From Pascua guehoae (lineage: Eukaryota > Basidiomycota > Tremellomycetes > Trichosporonales > Trichosporonaceae), in the NCBI GenBank assembly GCA_001600415.1, contig BCJX01000010.1:1220161-1284160 (forward strand): 64,000 bases of DNA, in the 5' to 3' direction. Made by a program: the position numbers and the translations under genes. Below the pieces are notes generated by a model that was not told the DNA's origin, ran no database searches, and was given only the letters and a program-made list of their open reading frames with translations. This document shows, piece after piece, positions 1 through 10,694 of the stretch. Every line of letters begins with the position of its first letter. Position 1 is the stretch's first letter.

Positions 1-125
1 GACGTTCTGGCGGCTGTCACCACCAGCTACCGGTGCCCACAATTTCCAGGCGTTCATTTCTCGTACAACGACGACCTTTAGGATGATTCGACTATATACA
101 AGTCGTCTTCACGGCACTGGCTCAA

Positions 126-2054
126 TCACATTATGGCCGCGATGCCCACATTGACAAGGATTGCAGCGATCACAGTCGGTAGGTACCCATCGACAGTCGC
201 AGCGTTGTTGTTGCTGCTCGTACCACTTTCGCCACTGGTGTCGCTTGAGCTTGCAGGGGATGACACGCTTGATGCGCCCGAAGGGATAGACGAGTTGAAT
301 TCATAACTGAACCCAGGGGCGACGGGGTTTTCGAACACGCGTACGGGTCTCACCGCCTTGGCTGTTTCCGAGAGGGCGGCAAATCCAACCCGGCGGGGAG
401 AGAGGGAGAATACGGTGTAGACTGTTTGCAAAAAGGCCGAGCCGACCGTGACATCCCACACGGGATCGTTGGGGTTCTGCAATCTATGTTGTCAGTTGAA
501 GGGTTATTCTCTGGGGCAAGTCATCACTGGATTGGAGTGGAGGCATTGTGGGGATCCACTCCGACTGCCAAGCTACTCACTGCTCTTTATATTTGGCTGC
601 TAGTATGAGGCTCTCACAAGTGCCATCGTCGGAAGGGTTCCCCACCCAGTCTTTAGGACTCATAGGGTAGTTGACCCCACCAATCGTGAACGTGATCACG
701 GTGGTCGTGTTGCAAGGAACGTTATAAAGGATTGTGGAAACATCAGGAGTCAGCCTCGCCCCGGGTACGTGCTGATGGATACGTCCGACGAGCAGGGTCG
801 CGCAGGAAATGTAACCTCCCACGTCTATCGCCATTCGCAGTCCCGACGTTTCACTTGAAGCCTGACGACGAAACACATTCTCTGTTGTGGCGGGGGAACT
901 CGAAGTTGTCGTCGTTATTGCCGAGTCGCGCACGCCACTTATGTCCACTTCCGTCGAGTCTACTGTGATGCCGTCCAGGGTGATGAGAAAATGGTCTTCA
1001 GTGATCGTGGGAAGGTAGTGGATGTCGCCAGTGAAGAGGGCTGGGTTGAGTCCACTGGGAAGATTAATAAAGTATCGAGCGCTATACTGACCCAAATGTA
1101 ATCTGCCCGGCATCCAAGTCATAGGGACGGGGTCCATCGGGAAACTCTTTGCGTCCAGTGTTGTTGACTGCCGAGATAAAGAGGCCAAACTCTTGTTGGG
1201 GCCAGGTGGCCGCCAGTTGATGAAACGGGCCTGGGCCTTCCCGTGAAGCCCCAATGTTCAACGACCCTGCAACGCCAGCTGAAGCTGCAAACAAATAGTA
1301 CATTACTTCGTGCGGAATTTCTGTCCGTCAGTACGCGACAGACTGGGACAATGAGGATGACTTTGCCCCCCCCGCTCCTGGGAAGCAGAAAACCCTGTCA
1401 ATGCTACAGCCCTACTCACGGACTGTTAAATGATCAAAGGCCCTACCACCCATCGTAACGGTTTCATTGAAAGATGAGTAGCCGTCGAACAACCCAGAGG
1501 CAATGCTCGTGAAAGTCGTTGATTTTTCGGGGTGGAACAGTGTGTTCGTGTCCGCTTTGCCAAACACAATGTAGGAAGTGTCAATGCATCCAAGTCTCTT
1601 GTCCGATGGGGTGCAAGGTTGGGATACCTCGAGAAAGTCGGATCCGTTCATCCACAAATGGACAAGCAGGGGCTGTGGGGGGGTCCTTCTGGATCAGAAA
1701 TGACCTGCATACACGCCGACGTACCCGATTGCCACCTTCATGGCTGGGCGGATGCCGAAACTAGTGCCAATGAGCCTGGTGAGTGTCAGCTTTCCAGGGC
1801 GAGACGGGCGGACTGGATTGGAGCAGGATGCGTCCCACGACTTACGGTACATGTTCTACCTCGGCCCTCTTCTCGACCTGGATGCGTTGGGCAGTACGCG
1901 TGACCACATGCTCTCTTTTGACGGCACCTGCGGGGCCGCTTGCCCGATCCATGGCCAACGGTTGGTCAACCGCCTCAATTAAGATCGAGGCCAAGGATGC
2001 CTGACCAGCGACAACGAGGGCGAGCCACAAAACGATGAGAGGGTTGGACATCAT
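126..2054 (-). CDS. Pepsin-like (A1) aspartic protease-fold protein, probable pseudoprotease, secreted/GPI-anchored
   Basis: Spliced gene with about six exons. It starts at the tandem ATG ATG (2054), followed by a clear signal peptide (IVLWLALVVAGQASLA) and a propeptide ending near VEKRAEVEHVP. Exon joins with GTAAGT/CAG borders give a VAIG strand, then the segment PLLVHLWMNGSDFLEV where active A1 enzymes carry LDTGSSDLWV. Later blocks fit the family: FTGDIHYLP, LITLDGITV, VPC, TFTIGG and a final VYTVFSLSPRRVGFA. The C-terminus is Ser-rich and ends in a hydrophobic tail (residues of 126-220), as in GPI-anchored yapsins. The gapless alignment puts Trp at the first catalytic Asp. The second motif reads AIDVGGYIS instead of AIVDTGTS. 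Fold assignment is firm; loss of proteolysis is inference. It may act as a binding or cell-wall protein. Confidence 0.8.
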
Positions 2055-2769
2055 TGTGAAGGGCTGGGTTTGGCAGTAATTGTCGTTGGCAGCTCACTCC
2101 CATATATATATATGCAGGGGAGTCAAGGGTTCGGTAGAAAGCGTAACAAAGGGAGGCACTCTGAAGCATGGCGGGCAGCATGTTCAGAGCAACCAGCTGC
2201 GGAGAACATTGCGGCAAGGCAGACAAGGTTCGTACCTGACCGATGGCCGGCGTGGCCCTAGGTCATTTGCTCCTACAAGGTTCGTATTCCGCTGTTCACG
2301 TGATTGCATTGCAGCGTTTCAACCCCTCAACGGCCCCGTTTCGAGCATGTGCGTTGTCTACATTGGTATTCCGCATGAAGCCCATGGATAACAGTCGTAA
2401 ACGAGGAGCTTCTGGGACGCAGTACAAATGTCTCCCAACAGACTAACGCTGTGGGGGACACGTCAGAAGGCCCGCAAAAGTTCCTTCTGCTGCTCTCCAT
2501 TACTTAAAACTTCCGCGAGTCGCTGTGGGGTGTCTCAGTCGCAAGGAGGGTATATGTTCAAAGATCTGGCAAGTACGATTTGGTCAAGTCGGGGAAAGTG
2601 GCCTAATAATATGGCGTGATCAAGGGGCTGGCCGCTGTCGAGGACGAGCCTGTTGTTGTCGAGGACGACCCCGTTGCTGTCGAGGACGACCTTGTTGTTG
2701 GCGAGGACGATCCCATCGTCGTGGAGGGCCAGCCCGTCGTTGACGGGGCAGAGGACGGATGGCAAGAGT
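2055..2769. other. Intergenic region with a plus-strand acidic heptad-repeat ORF
   Basis: This holds the promoter of the protease-like gene. Between 2618 and 2791 there is a 21-bp tandem repeat of about five diverged copies. On the plus strand it keeps one frame, encoding VEDEPVV, VEDDPVA, VEDDLVV, GEDDPIV and VEGQPVV, and ends in GWQEFNASEC and a TAG at 2789-2791, overlapping the 3' end of the next gene. No ATG or clean upstream exon was found for it, and the minus strand is also open here, so it is not called a gene. Confidence 0.35.
2102..2113 (-). promoter_or_regulatory. TATA box of the aspartic-protease-like gene
   Basis: An uninterrupted (AT)6 run lies 48-59 bp upstream of the ATG at 2054. 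The spacing and orientation suit a core promoter for the minus-strand gene. Confidence 0.5.
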
Positions 2770-4454
2770 TCAACGCCAGCGAATGTTAGCATCCATTTGC
2801 AGACTGAACAAACTCACAGATGGCGACGAGAGGCTGGGAAGGGGCACGTGGATAAGGGTTGGTGACGCGGGCATCGAGTGTGGTGACGTCTGAGACGACT
2901 CTCGTGACATTTGGGCTGATCCCGGGAGAGTATATGGTGGGCCCAATTGGGGAAGTTGGTCTTGAGTGCTGCCGGCGAATCTCGCCATGTATCCACGAAA
3001 CATGCCCGCTTGAGCGCCTATCATGGTGTGATTCTCCAACTGTGCCGCCTTGCAGGTCTGTGCCAGTGACTCGATTTCGTGGACCCCAACTCTGGCGCAC
3101 AGACTAAGGAGTGTTATCGTCGCCATTGACTGAAAGGTGTCGATGTCCAGCGAAGCCGGATCTGGCGCAGTTCCGCCGATGGGGGTGAGGGCTTTCCGCA
3201 AACCGGGCGCACGAGAGGTTCTGTCGCGAAAGACGCTGTCGCAAAAGTCGTGGCACAGGATTTTAATGTTGGCAGCAACCGTCTGCTCGCTCTGGTCGAC
3301 CAGTTGCTGCTGGTACGTGAGGTACGTCCTTGCAATGAGACCCATGGCATCCTCAATTACCCCAATAGCAGCACCAACGTTGCTGCCGTCGAGGGCTGTG
3401 CCTTGGCGGGGACCAAGAGCAGCGAGGAGGGCGATTTTCAGTCCTTGGGCTCGAATGGGCTGCTTGTCGTGCGCCGCCGTTAGAAGCGCTGCGTAAACGA
3501 TCCCAAAGCGGAGACCGATGCTGGTCTCGTTGCCGTTTGTCACCGTAGGTGGCTGATTGTTGTTTGCGTTGCGACTGAAAGATTCGAGATAGACAGCGCG
3601 CTTGGCCTTGGTCAACTGCCGCTCGAGTCAGTCCATGAATGGCTGTGATGGGTCCGGGGGGTCGATAATCGCTTGGAGAAGAACGTGTGCGGCTTCCAGT
3701 TTGTACTTGTCGGCTTCATAGTTGCGCAAGAGGTACTCCAGGACATCCTGCACAGCGTCCTCACCCATAAAGGACTGGAAGTGGCACAAATCTCGGCAGA
3801 TTGTGACTGGCGAGTAATCCAGTGGGGACAAATGGGTCGGTTTTGTTGGATCCAGTGGCGGTTGAGCCTTGGCTTGTTGGTTGGACTTGAGAAGCACAAA
3901 GACGACAACGGTCGAGGCATTGCAGGTGCGAACAAACGACGACGCGCCCCGGCGCATCATCCGCACATCGACTTTTTGGTCCCAGAGCCAGTCTTTGACA
4001 AAGTTTGGCCACCACGGCTTCTGGACGATGGCAGGGTCGAGATCCGTCAGATGGACTGGAACACCAGATGCGATCGGACTGGGTGGCGAGGGCGGCGAAC
4101 CACCCATGAAGTTCTTCATATCGTTCGTCACATCCCTCACAATCTTGGTGAGTCGTATCGGAGACCGCGAAGCCGGGGACGTCTGTCTGCTCCTGTCCTT
4201 GAAGTACGTGTATGCGCCCTTCAGAGACGACCGAGGGTTTGGCCACAGGAGGGGAGAGGCAGTGCTCGACTTTACGTAGAGTTCGCTGCCATCATTGCCA
4301 GTGAGCGGTCCTACCCATTCGTTCATGACAGGCGCGCATTCAAGAATGTACGAGTCTGATGTAAGCAGGAAAGTGGTCGGAATACCAGTATACTCACAGG
4401 TCCAAGGAAAGCCGGGCTCGGGACCAACTGTCGAGACGGGTGATGGGGTAATCC
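2770..4454 (-). CDS. Conserved-looking hypothetical helical protein, start unresolved
   Basis: I do not recognise the family. Reading 5' to 3', an exon at 4454-4398 (ITPSPVSTVGPEPGFPWTY) joins through a GTGAGT...CAG intron (4397-4356) to SYILECAPVMNEWVGPL. The frame then runs on through basic, Pro/Ser-rich and helical segments such as DAVQDVLEYLLRNYEADKYK. A TGA at 3628-3630 interrupts the frame, but the same frame continues with LTKAKRAVYLESFSR. A 69-nt intron (3684-3616, donor GTTCTT, branch CTGAC) would remove the stop. The C-terminal half is alpha-helical (GLRFGIVYAALLTAAH, ILCHDFCDSVF) and ends in a Ser/Pro tail. The first ATG in the main exon is at 4326. Upstream exons up to about 4650 are likely but could not be joined with certainty. 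Confidence 0.5.
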
Positions 4455-4646
4455 CTGCGGGACGTCAGTCCCTCTCAATTGTGGATGATAGCAGTAGTGG
4501 GTGTGGCGCACCTTTGAGTGTTTCAATACGCGCTCAAACGATTGTGATGCAATTCGAAGACGAGGATGTAGCCCAGTTACAGCAACGAAGGAATGGCAAA
4601 CACGTAAGCATCGTTTGCCGCTCACCTTAAGTACATGATTGCTCAT

Positions 4647-5050
4647 GTGACATGCTAGGATGGGGGTCGGCGGGACGTAGCGGTCCGGTTGTCACGTTCG
4701 GATGTAAACTTAAGGTTCAGAACGTGCCTACGACTCTCGGTCAGTCTTTGTTCTAGCCCACACAGGCTGCAAGGTTTGTCGCGCGAGTGGGCATGCATCC
4801 TTCTGGAACTCCGAGCGTTTTTTGTACAGCATACAATACCCGTTATCCGCTTGCCTTCGTTACACAAAGCCTACAAGCAGTGTCCGCTCTGTCGCAGAAA
4901 CGAGGCGAACGAGTTTTGCATTAGAGAGAGTATTGTACATAGTTAAAGTCATATCAGGGTTGAGCGAGGGTCTGACCGACCGACTGACAAACGCCGGGTG
5001 CAACGAGCCAACGGGTACTACAACCCGCTCTGCAATGGCCAACACCCACG
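4647..5050. other. Intergenic, nothing recognised
   Basis: About 400 bp between two minus-strand genes. Only short ORFs without motifs are present. It must contain the promoter and possibly the first exon of the 2770-4454 gene. Confidence 0.4.
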
Positions 5051-6991
5051 CTAGTACCCATGGTCATCTCCGTCCTTGACAGTTGGTGTGGTGTGGTGAG
5101 CGGCGAGGGGCGTATCGTCTGGGCCGACAAAGTGCTTGCGTGCATGGAGAATCCAATCGAGTCCCGCGAGGAGGGCCATTGCACCCAGAACGGCCACGGA
5201 GAAGTCTTATACAGTGTTAGAAGTGTACGCTCCAAGTGTGGCCGCCTATCAACTCACTCATTTCAGATCCCTTCGGGCTCGGGCTCCCGGGGAACAGCCA
5301 CATTACCGTGGTAAAGATGGTCCACAGGACCGTCACGATATTGGCCACCCAGCCAAATGCCCCAAGTTTGAGCCAGCGCGCTGGGTTGATTTGCCGCCCG
5401 CACGCCATGAGTTGGATCGTAAGGATGGCGTACGAAATGTTACCGAGGATGATGCAGCACGCAATGATGGAGCCATAAACGGTAGAAGACCCAACGTACA
5501 GCACGCCCAGGATGGTTACGCCAAACCACGAGAGCAGGATGGAGATGACGGGGAGGTGCAGTCGGGGGTGGACGCGAGCGACCGCGCCAGAAAAGGGTAT
5601 GCCCTCGTCACGCGCAAAAGACCAAATCAGGCGAGAGGATGCCTGTTGCACGGAGTTGGAGGAAACGATGAGCACGCACAGGGAGGTAGCCATAAAGACT
5701 GCACCCGCAGCGAAGCTTTCTGCTGCCTGCACAATAATCTCGAGGAAGGGAGTTCGGCAGCCGCCGCCTTTGCAACGTCCTGAACAGAGTAGAGGAGGGC
5801 CACAGAGAATGTAAAACCGGTGAACAGGCCCATACCGACAGTAGCGAAGGGAGAGAGAGGGACAGAGCGAGCTGGGTCAAGACAGTACTCTGCAATGTGT
5901 ACAGCCCCATCAATGCCTGCGTGCGTAGGCGTAGGCTGCGGGTTAGATTAGACTATTGCGTCTAGCTACTCACAAGGGTTGACCAAATCGGCTGCGACCA
6001 CCACAAACTTGCTTGCCCACCCCTTTAAGCTCTCGTACGGGTTCCAGGCAAATCTCGCTGTCAGCACTCAGGCTGGCCGGTAGGATACCCACTTGTTGCT
6101 CTCGTGGGTTTTGGCAGCCTCAGCGCACGTGATCAGGATGCTCAGGTAGATGATGCTGCTGAACACGAGAAAGAAAGTTCCCATACTGGGCAGTTTGGAC
6201 AGGACAAAGAGGTTGTTCACGGCAGAGATGGTATTGACGGCGAGGAAGATGAGAAACACACGCCACCGCTCGACCTCGAAGGATGGGTGGTACGTGGTGA
6301 CAAGGCCGTAGATGACTTCGGCAGAGATGACGACGACTGAGGCGACCTGAAGTTAGCCGAGCCGAGGGGATGAGTGGATAAGCGCAGGTGGGGTCAGCTG
6401 CCTGATGCCGAAGGCGCAGATCGAACAGTGTTGGCACTCACGATCGTGACCCATTCAAAGATAGTGGCCTAGCCAACGACAAATGAGATTCCTCGCCTGG
6501 TCCTCGGTCCGGCAAGGATCGATGCCCAGGCATACTGTCCGCCTGCGGTTGGCCAAGCCGCCGAGAGCTCGGCCAGTGTGGATGCCAGAAAGAGATTGAT
6601 GATGCTGGTGCCAATAAGACCGTAGAGAATGACCGGGGTACCGCCTTGTCCCAGACCAATGACCTATACAGGTCAGCGGGGGTCTTTCGTACTGTACGGA
6701 ACAGCGACTCACAATGATGGACGACATTGCTGCCCATCCATTCTGCACCGTCAACCAGCGCACAACATGGAGAACGTACACAAACTGCGCGTCAGTAATG
6801 GTGTTGGCTAGGAACTACAGCATTCCCCAACGTGCGTGACAAAGTCGTCTTCACCACTCACTACTCAAAGCTAGCCCGATGATGGCCACTGCAGAAATGT
6901 TACGCTTTAGTCCAGAGTCATTGTGGCCCTGAGGGGTGGTGTGGCAGGCAAACATCGAACCATCTTTTTCGTTTTCCGTTTGCCCTTCCAT
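5051..6991 (-). pseudogene. APC-superfamily amino-acid/choline-type permease, broken by a stop and a frameshift
   Basis: Start ATG at 6991, then a hydrophilic N-terminus and the first membrane helix SAVAIIGLALNGWAAMSSII. Family blocks follow in order: GGTPVILYGLIGT, LAELSAAWPTAGGQYAWAS, LVNPCIDGAVHIAEYC, SVALLYSVQDVAKAA, RTPFLEIIVQAAES, SSRLIWSFARDEGIPFS, GSSTVYGSIIA. The C-terminus MNFSVAVLGAMALLAGLDW ends at the TAG at 5051. These match fungal choline/GABA permeases (12 TM). Two lesions are visible. The first is an in-frame TAG at 6469-6471, where relatives have Trp (SFVVG-stop-ATIFEW). The second is a one-base frame change around 5750-5768 between VAKAA and RTPFLEII. Introns otherwise splice cleanly, so the loss looks recent, or one of the lesions is an assembly error. 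It lies head-to-head with a dipeptidase. Confidence 0.8.
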
Positions 6992-7356
6992 GATTGTTCG
7001 CTGTCCTCACTGGTCTCGGCGTCCGTTGCTGTGTTTGGTCAATGCTGAACATGATGAACTGTGTATGTGGGGTTATATGTAGGAACGGTGAGCGGTTGAA
7101 GCTGTTCTGGTGAACGCAACATTATCGAGCGCCAGGAACAGCCTTGTGCCTCCGGCGGCGTGTGGGCTGTTGATGACGTCAATACACGATCGCGACAAAG
7201 GTGGTTCGGACGAGGCCGAAGCATGTGAGGCTTGTTGGCAAAGTGGAGGTTTGGGTGGGGAGCATGGACACGGACTTCCGAGAGCACAAGAACAAGGTCT
7301 TTGCAATCTACACTATCACCCATCACCATCACGATACACCTGGACACCACAATAGG
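6992..7356. promoter_or_regulatory. Divergent promoter between permease pseudogene and dipeptidase
   Basis: 365 bp separate two outward-facing start codons (6991 minus, 7357 plus). A shared promoter for an amino-acid permease and a dipeptidase would suit co-regulation by nitrogen source. No GATA-factor cluster or clear TATA box was identified. Confidence 0.4.
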
Positions 7357-9088
7357 ATGATCGCTCGTTATCTCCGTGGGCTGGTCCTTGGACTCGCACT
7401 CTCTGGCGTCACTTCTGCAGGTCAAGACGACGGCTACACTAAACGAGCTGTTGAGATCATGGAGCACTCGCCGTGGCCTCTTGTCGATGGGCACGTGGAC
7501 CTTCCCTTTATCATCAGGTCTTTGGGTGAGCATTGCCGGCGTGCGTGTCCTAACTGTGCAGGATCTCGACCCCTCGAGGTCATCCGGAAGCACGGCGAGA
7601 CGATACCAGGGCACATTGACCTTGGCCGTATGCGCGAGGGGCGACTTGGCGCTCTGTTCATGGTTGCATGGACTCCCTGTCCCGCGAGTCATGTGAATAG
7701 CACACCGGACGCCTACCTCGACACTGGAGAGGGTGTGAGGGATACACTTGAAGCGATCGACATCATCCGAGAGATCGTTGCAGCTGCTCCAAATGTGAGT
7801 TTCCTTGCGAAAGGGCAAGAGGAGAGGGGGCTTGCTGCGGACCACCTCGGCACCAGGGCAAGCTCTTTACTGCAGCGCGAGGACGTCATCGTGTCCCGGG
7901 ATTGTTGGATACGCTGCTCAAACGGACGGCTTGCTAACATATCAGGACTTTGTTCTGGCGACTACTTCATCCGACATTCAATCTGCGGCACAGGCAGGCA
8001 AAGTTGCGACGTTGATTGGAGTCGAGGGTGGCCACCAGCTGGGCAACTCGCTTTCGGTGGTTCGACTGTACGCAGAGCTTGGAGTGCGATACATTACACT
8101 TACCCACACGTGCCACAATGGTGAGCGACACAAAGGTTCCAGACGGCGCTGACACTTGCAGTATTCGCTTCTTCAGCCGGCAGCGGGGCCCCCATTTCAC
8201 CCGTCTACCCCGGTGACGGCCTCACCGAGTTTGGGTACGCATTAGTGGAGGAGATGAACCGGCTGGGAAGTGGGTACCTCAACCACAGTCTCCTTGCTAA
8301 CTCTAGTCGTCGTTGATCTGTCGCACACTTCGCCGCAGACCATGCGCGACACACTCCGCGTGACCCGTGCTCCCGTCATGTTTTCGCACTCTGGCGCGCG
8401 TGGCGTGTACGACCACCCACGTAATGTTCCCGACGATGTGCTGGAGAAGATTGGTACGGGTGAAGGCCAAGTGGACGGTATCGTGTGAGTACAACGGGAA
8501 GAGACCTTCACTTTGGGCAGTGGGGAGCGGGTGTGTTCGCTGAGGTCACTGCGGCCGTGCTAGCCCTCGGTCGCTAACATCAGAATGGCCGTATTCTACC
8601 CCAAGTTCGTGGACCCTGCCAACGCCACCGTCGCCCGCGTTGCCGACCACATTGAATACGTCGCAAAGCTCTGCGGTGTCAAGCACGTCGGTATCGGATC
8701 GGACTTTGACGGCATGAACTCTGCCGTCAAGGGGCTGGAAGACGCCAGCAAGTATCCTAATCTGGTGAGTTGTGATGCACTTAGCCCCCGACTCTTCCTC
8801 TGTATACGACTTTTCAGTCTGACTTTGCGCTGACAGCTGTAGATTGCTGAGTTGCTGCGCCGTGGATGGTCCGAATCCGACCTTCAAGCCCTACTCGGCG
8901 GTAACCTTGCGCGAATCCTTGACGGTGCCGACGCCGCCGCCGCACAGATGAGCACAATGCCGGCTAGTGCAGCCGTGCTCGCTTCCCGCCCTGATATGCC
9001 CGCTCAGTGGGCAGGCCCTGGAGACGCATACCTCCCAAAGGATGTCAAAGAATACCTGTCGAAAGGGCGGTCACGTGATGAGCTGTAG
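7357..9088 (+). CDS. Membrane (renal-type) dipeptidase, zinc peptidase M19
   Basis: Hydrolyses dipeptides, and in the family also some beta-lactam-like substrates, using two zinc ions. ATG at 7357 gives a signal peptide ([14 protein letters not shown]), so the enzyme is predicted secreted or at the cell surface. Motifs in order: [11 protein letters not shown] (His-x-Asp zinc ligands), [52 protein letters not shown] and [11 protein letters not shown] near the end, all characteristic of M19. Six introns are inferred, each with GTGAGY- or GTGGGT-type donors: about 7528-7563, 7797-7945, 8121-8161, 8273-8309, 8488-8583 and 8765-8842. About 400 residues, normal for the family. No GPI signal is seen at the C-terminus ([11 protein letters not shown]). 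All zinc ligands look intact, unlike the broken permease next to it. Confidence 0.88.
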
Positions 9089-9829
9089 GCTGGGCCGAAG
9101 GATGCGATGGGAAACCTGGTGTGGCGTTTGAAGTTCTAATTCGAGTATGGGGTACTGTGGCTTGCTCGATTTTCGGTATGCTACCGCCCAGTGCATGCAT
9201 TTTACAGAGGGGAGAATGGCACGATGATGCCAGAATGTTGGACTCGTCGAGGCAACTCTCCGCGTTATCAAGTCAGAGGGGAGAGGGGGGGGGGGGGAAG
9301 GCGACGGAAACAAGGCCTCATTTCAGTACGGCCGGTACGGGCAGCAGCACGCAGCGGTCGGTCTAGGAAGACGCTAAAGTACGGGGCATGGGCCGTCAAA
9401 TTCACCGATTGCAGCGTGATCCGTCAGAGACCGAGGCCTTTCAGCCCACAGTGGACGGGATGCTACAATACCCTAAGTCGGTTCATGGTCTTGCATCGCA
9501 TCGTGCGCGGCATTCGCGGATGTGGCGGGGCTCCGTCCAGGCACAACCACGTGCTTACGGCCGAGAGAAAGCTACTGTAGAGGAGAGGAGTTAGAGGGCA
9601 AGATAAGATTGTGGCATGTAAGCCATCTGGGATGATGTCACTTTACAGATCTCGGGCGTGCTAACACCACTGCAATGGTCACATGAACATGCTTGCCAAC
9701 GAGAGTGCCACCTCCGTCTCGGAAACATGCAAGTCGGGTCTGCGTCGACAAATAGCGCCACCTCGATGTGGATTTCCCACCCCAATCTCGCTCTGCACTC
9801 AACAAGACCTACTCACCGTCACCACTACC
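9089..9829. other. Intergenic, G13 tract, no gene seen
   Basis: 741 bp without a convincing ORF. A G13 homopolymer sits at 9285-9297. The last ~200 bp presumably hold the promoter of the small gene at 9830. Confidence 0.5.
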
Positions 9830-10267
9830 ATGCCTACTACCTACGACGACAGCACACTGGCGACCGACCGCTGGGACGCTGCGGCGGCCGCTGCAGCCGA
9901 TACATACGCGCCGACCGATAGCCATGTCGACGATGCCGATAGGCGACCGTCGCAGTCGCACGGCCACCACCTCAGCGACAACCTCAAGGCGGCCCAGCAC
10001 GAGGCAGCCGATGCTCTCTCTGCCGAACACGGCTGGTTTGCGCATGACACTCACGGCGACAAGCCGCGCGCGAGCGTCCCCTCAGACCTCAACACCCACC
10101 ACAACGCCGATATCAAGGCCGCGCCCGACCAGGCGGCCGACGCCATCGCCGCTGAACACGGCTGGATCGGCAACATTCACATGCCCCACCTGCACTTGCC
10201 CCACTTCCGCGACGCGACCAAGAACACTGGCAGCGATGACCCGCTCATGAACCTCGACTGCAACTAG
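9830..10267 (+). CDS. Small hypothetical protein with an internal EHGW repeat (145 aa)
   Basis: Single-exon ORF from ATG 9830 (ACTACCATG context) to TAG 10267. It is hydrophilic and Asp/Ala/His-rich, with no signal peptide or membrane helix. The main feature is an internal duplication: LKAAQHEAADALSAEHGWF is followed about 40 residues later by IKAAPDQAADAIAAEHGWI. The copies differ at silent and conservative positions, which supports real coding. The second copy runs into a His-rich stretch (HMPHLHLPHF). Function unknown. The repeat could be a short amphipathic helix ending in a Trp anchor, and the His-rich tail could bind metal; both are guesses. Confidence 0.6.
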   Translation: MPTTYDDSTLATDRWDAAAAAAADTYAPTDSHVDDADRRPSQSHGHHLSDNLKAAQHEAADALSAEHGWFAHDTHGDKPRASVPSDLNTHHNADIKAAPDQAADAIAAEHGWIGNIHMPHLHLPHFRDATKNTGSDDPLMNLDCN

Positions 10268-10694
10268 CCAGCTCTGCCGTCCGAGTCGAGTGGGACACTT
10301 GACAGCTCGATCGCACTCAGTTTTGTAAACGCCGCCGTCGGCCGATAATGTGAGAAGTACAACTGAAACATGCATTCATGACTAGCATCCTGCGGCCTGT
10401 CCGAAGACGGACCTACGCGGCCCTCCTGGTCCTTTGGATTGAAAGCAGAGCATTTAGTCAGTCCGAGAGCACTGACGAGCACAGGCAAGCGAGAATGAGA
10501 CAGTTGTGTGAGGGCCGATTTCACCTTGGTGGCATCCTACCCCACGGTGGTCGAGGTTGGCCACGGCGCGACCCGACAGGCGTGCCGTTGGTCCTGCCAC
10601 ACCCGGCCAGGAGAGCAGTTCGTGGAGGGCACTTCGGGACTGCGTTGCGACGTGTCTCAACCGTGTCGGCATGTTTGATGTCCCAGCCCCGAGT
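10268..10694. other. Convergent intergenic region, nothing recognised
   Basis: 427 bp between the 3' ends of the small EHGW gene and the PARG gene. Overlapping short ORFs are the mirror of GC-rich sequence. It should hold both transcript ends. Confidence 0.4.
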
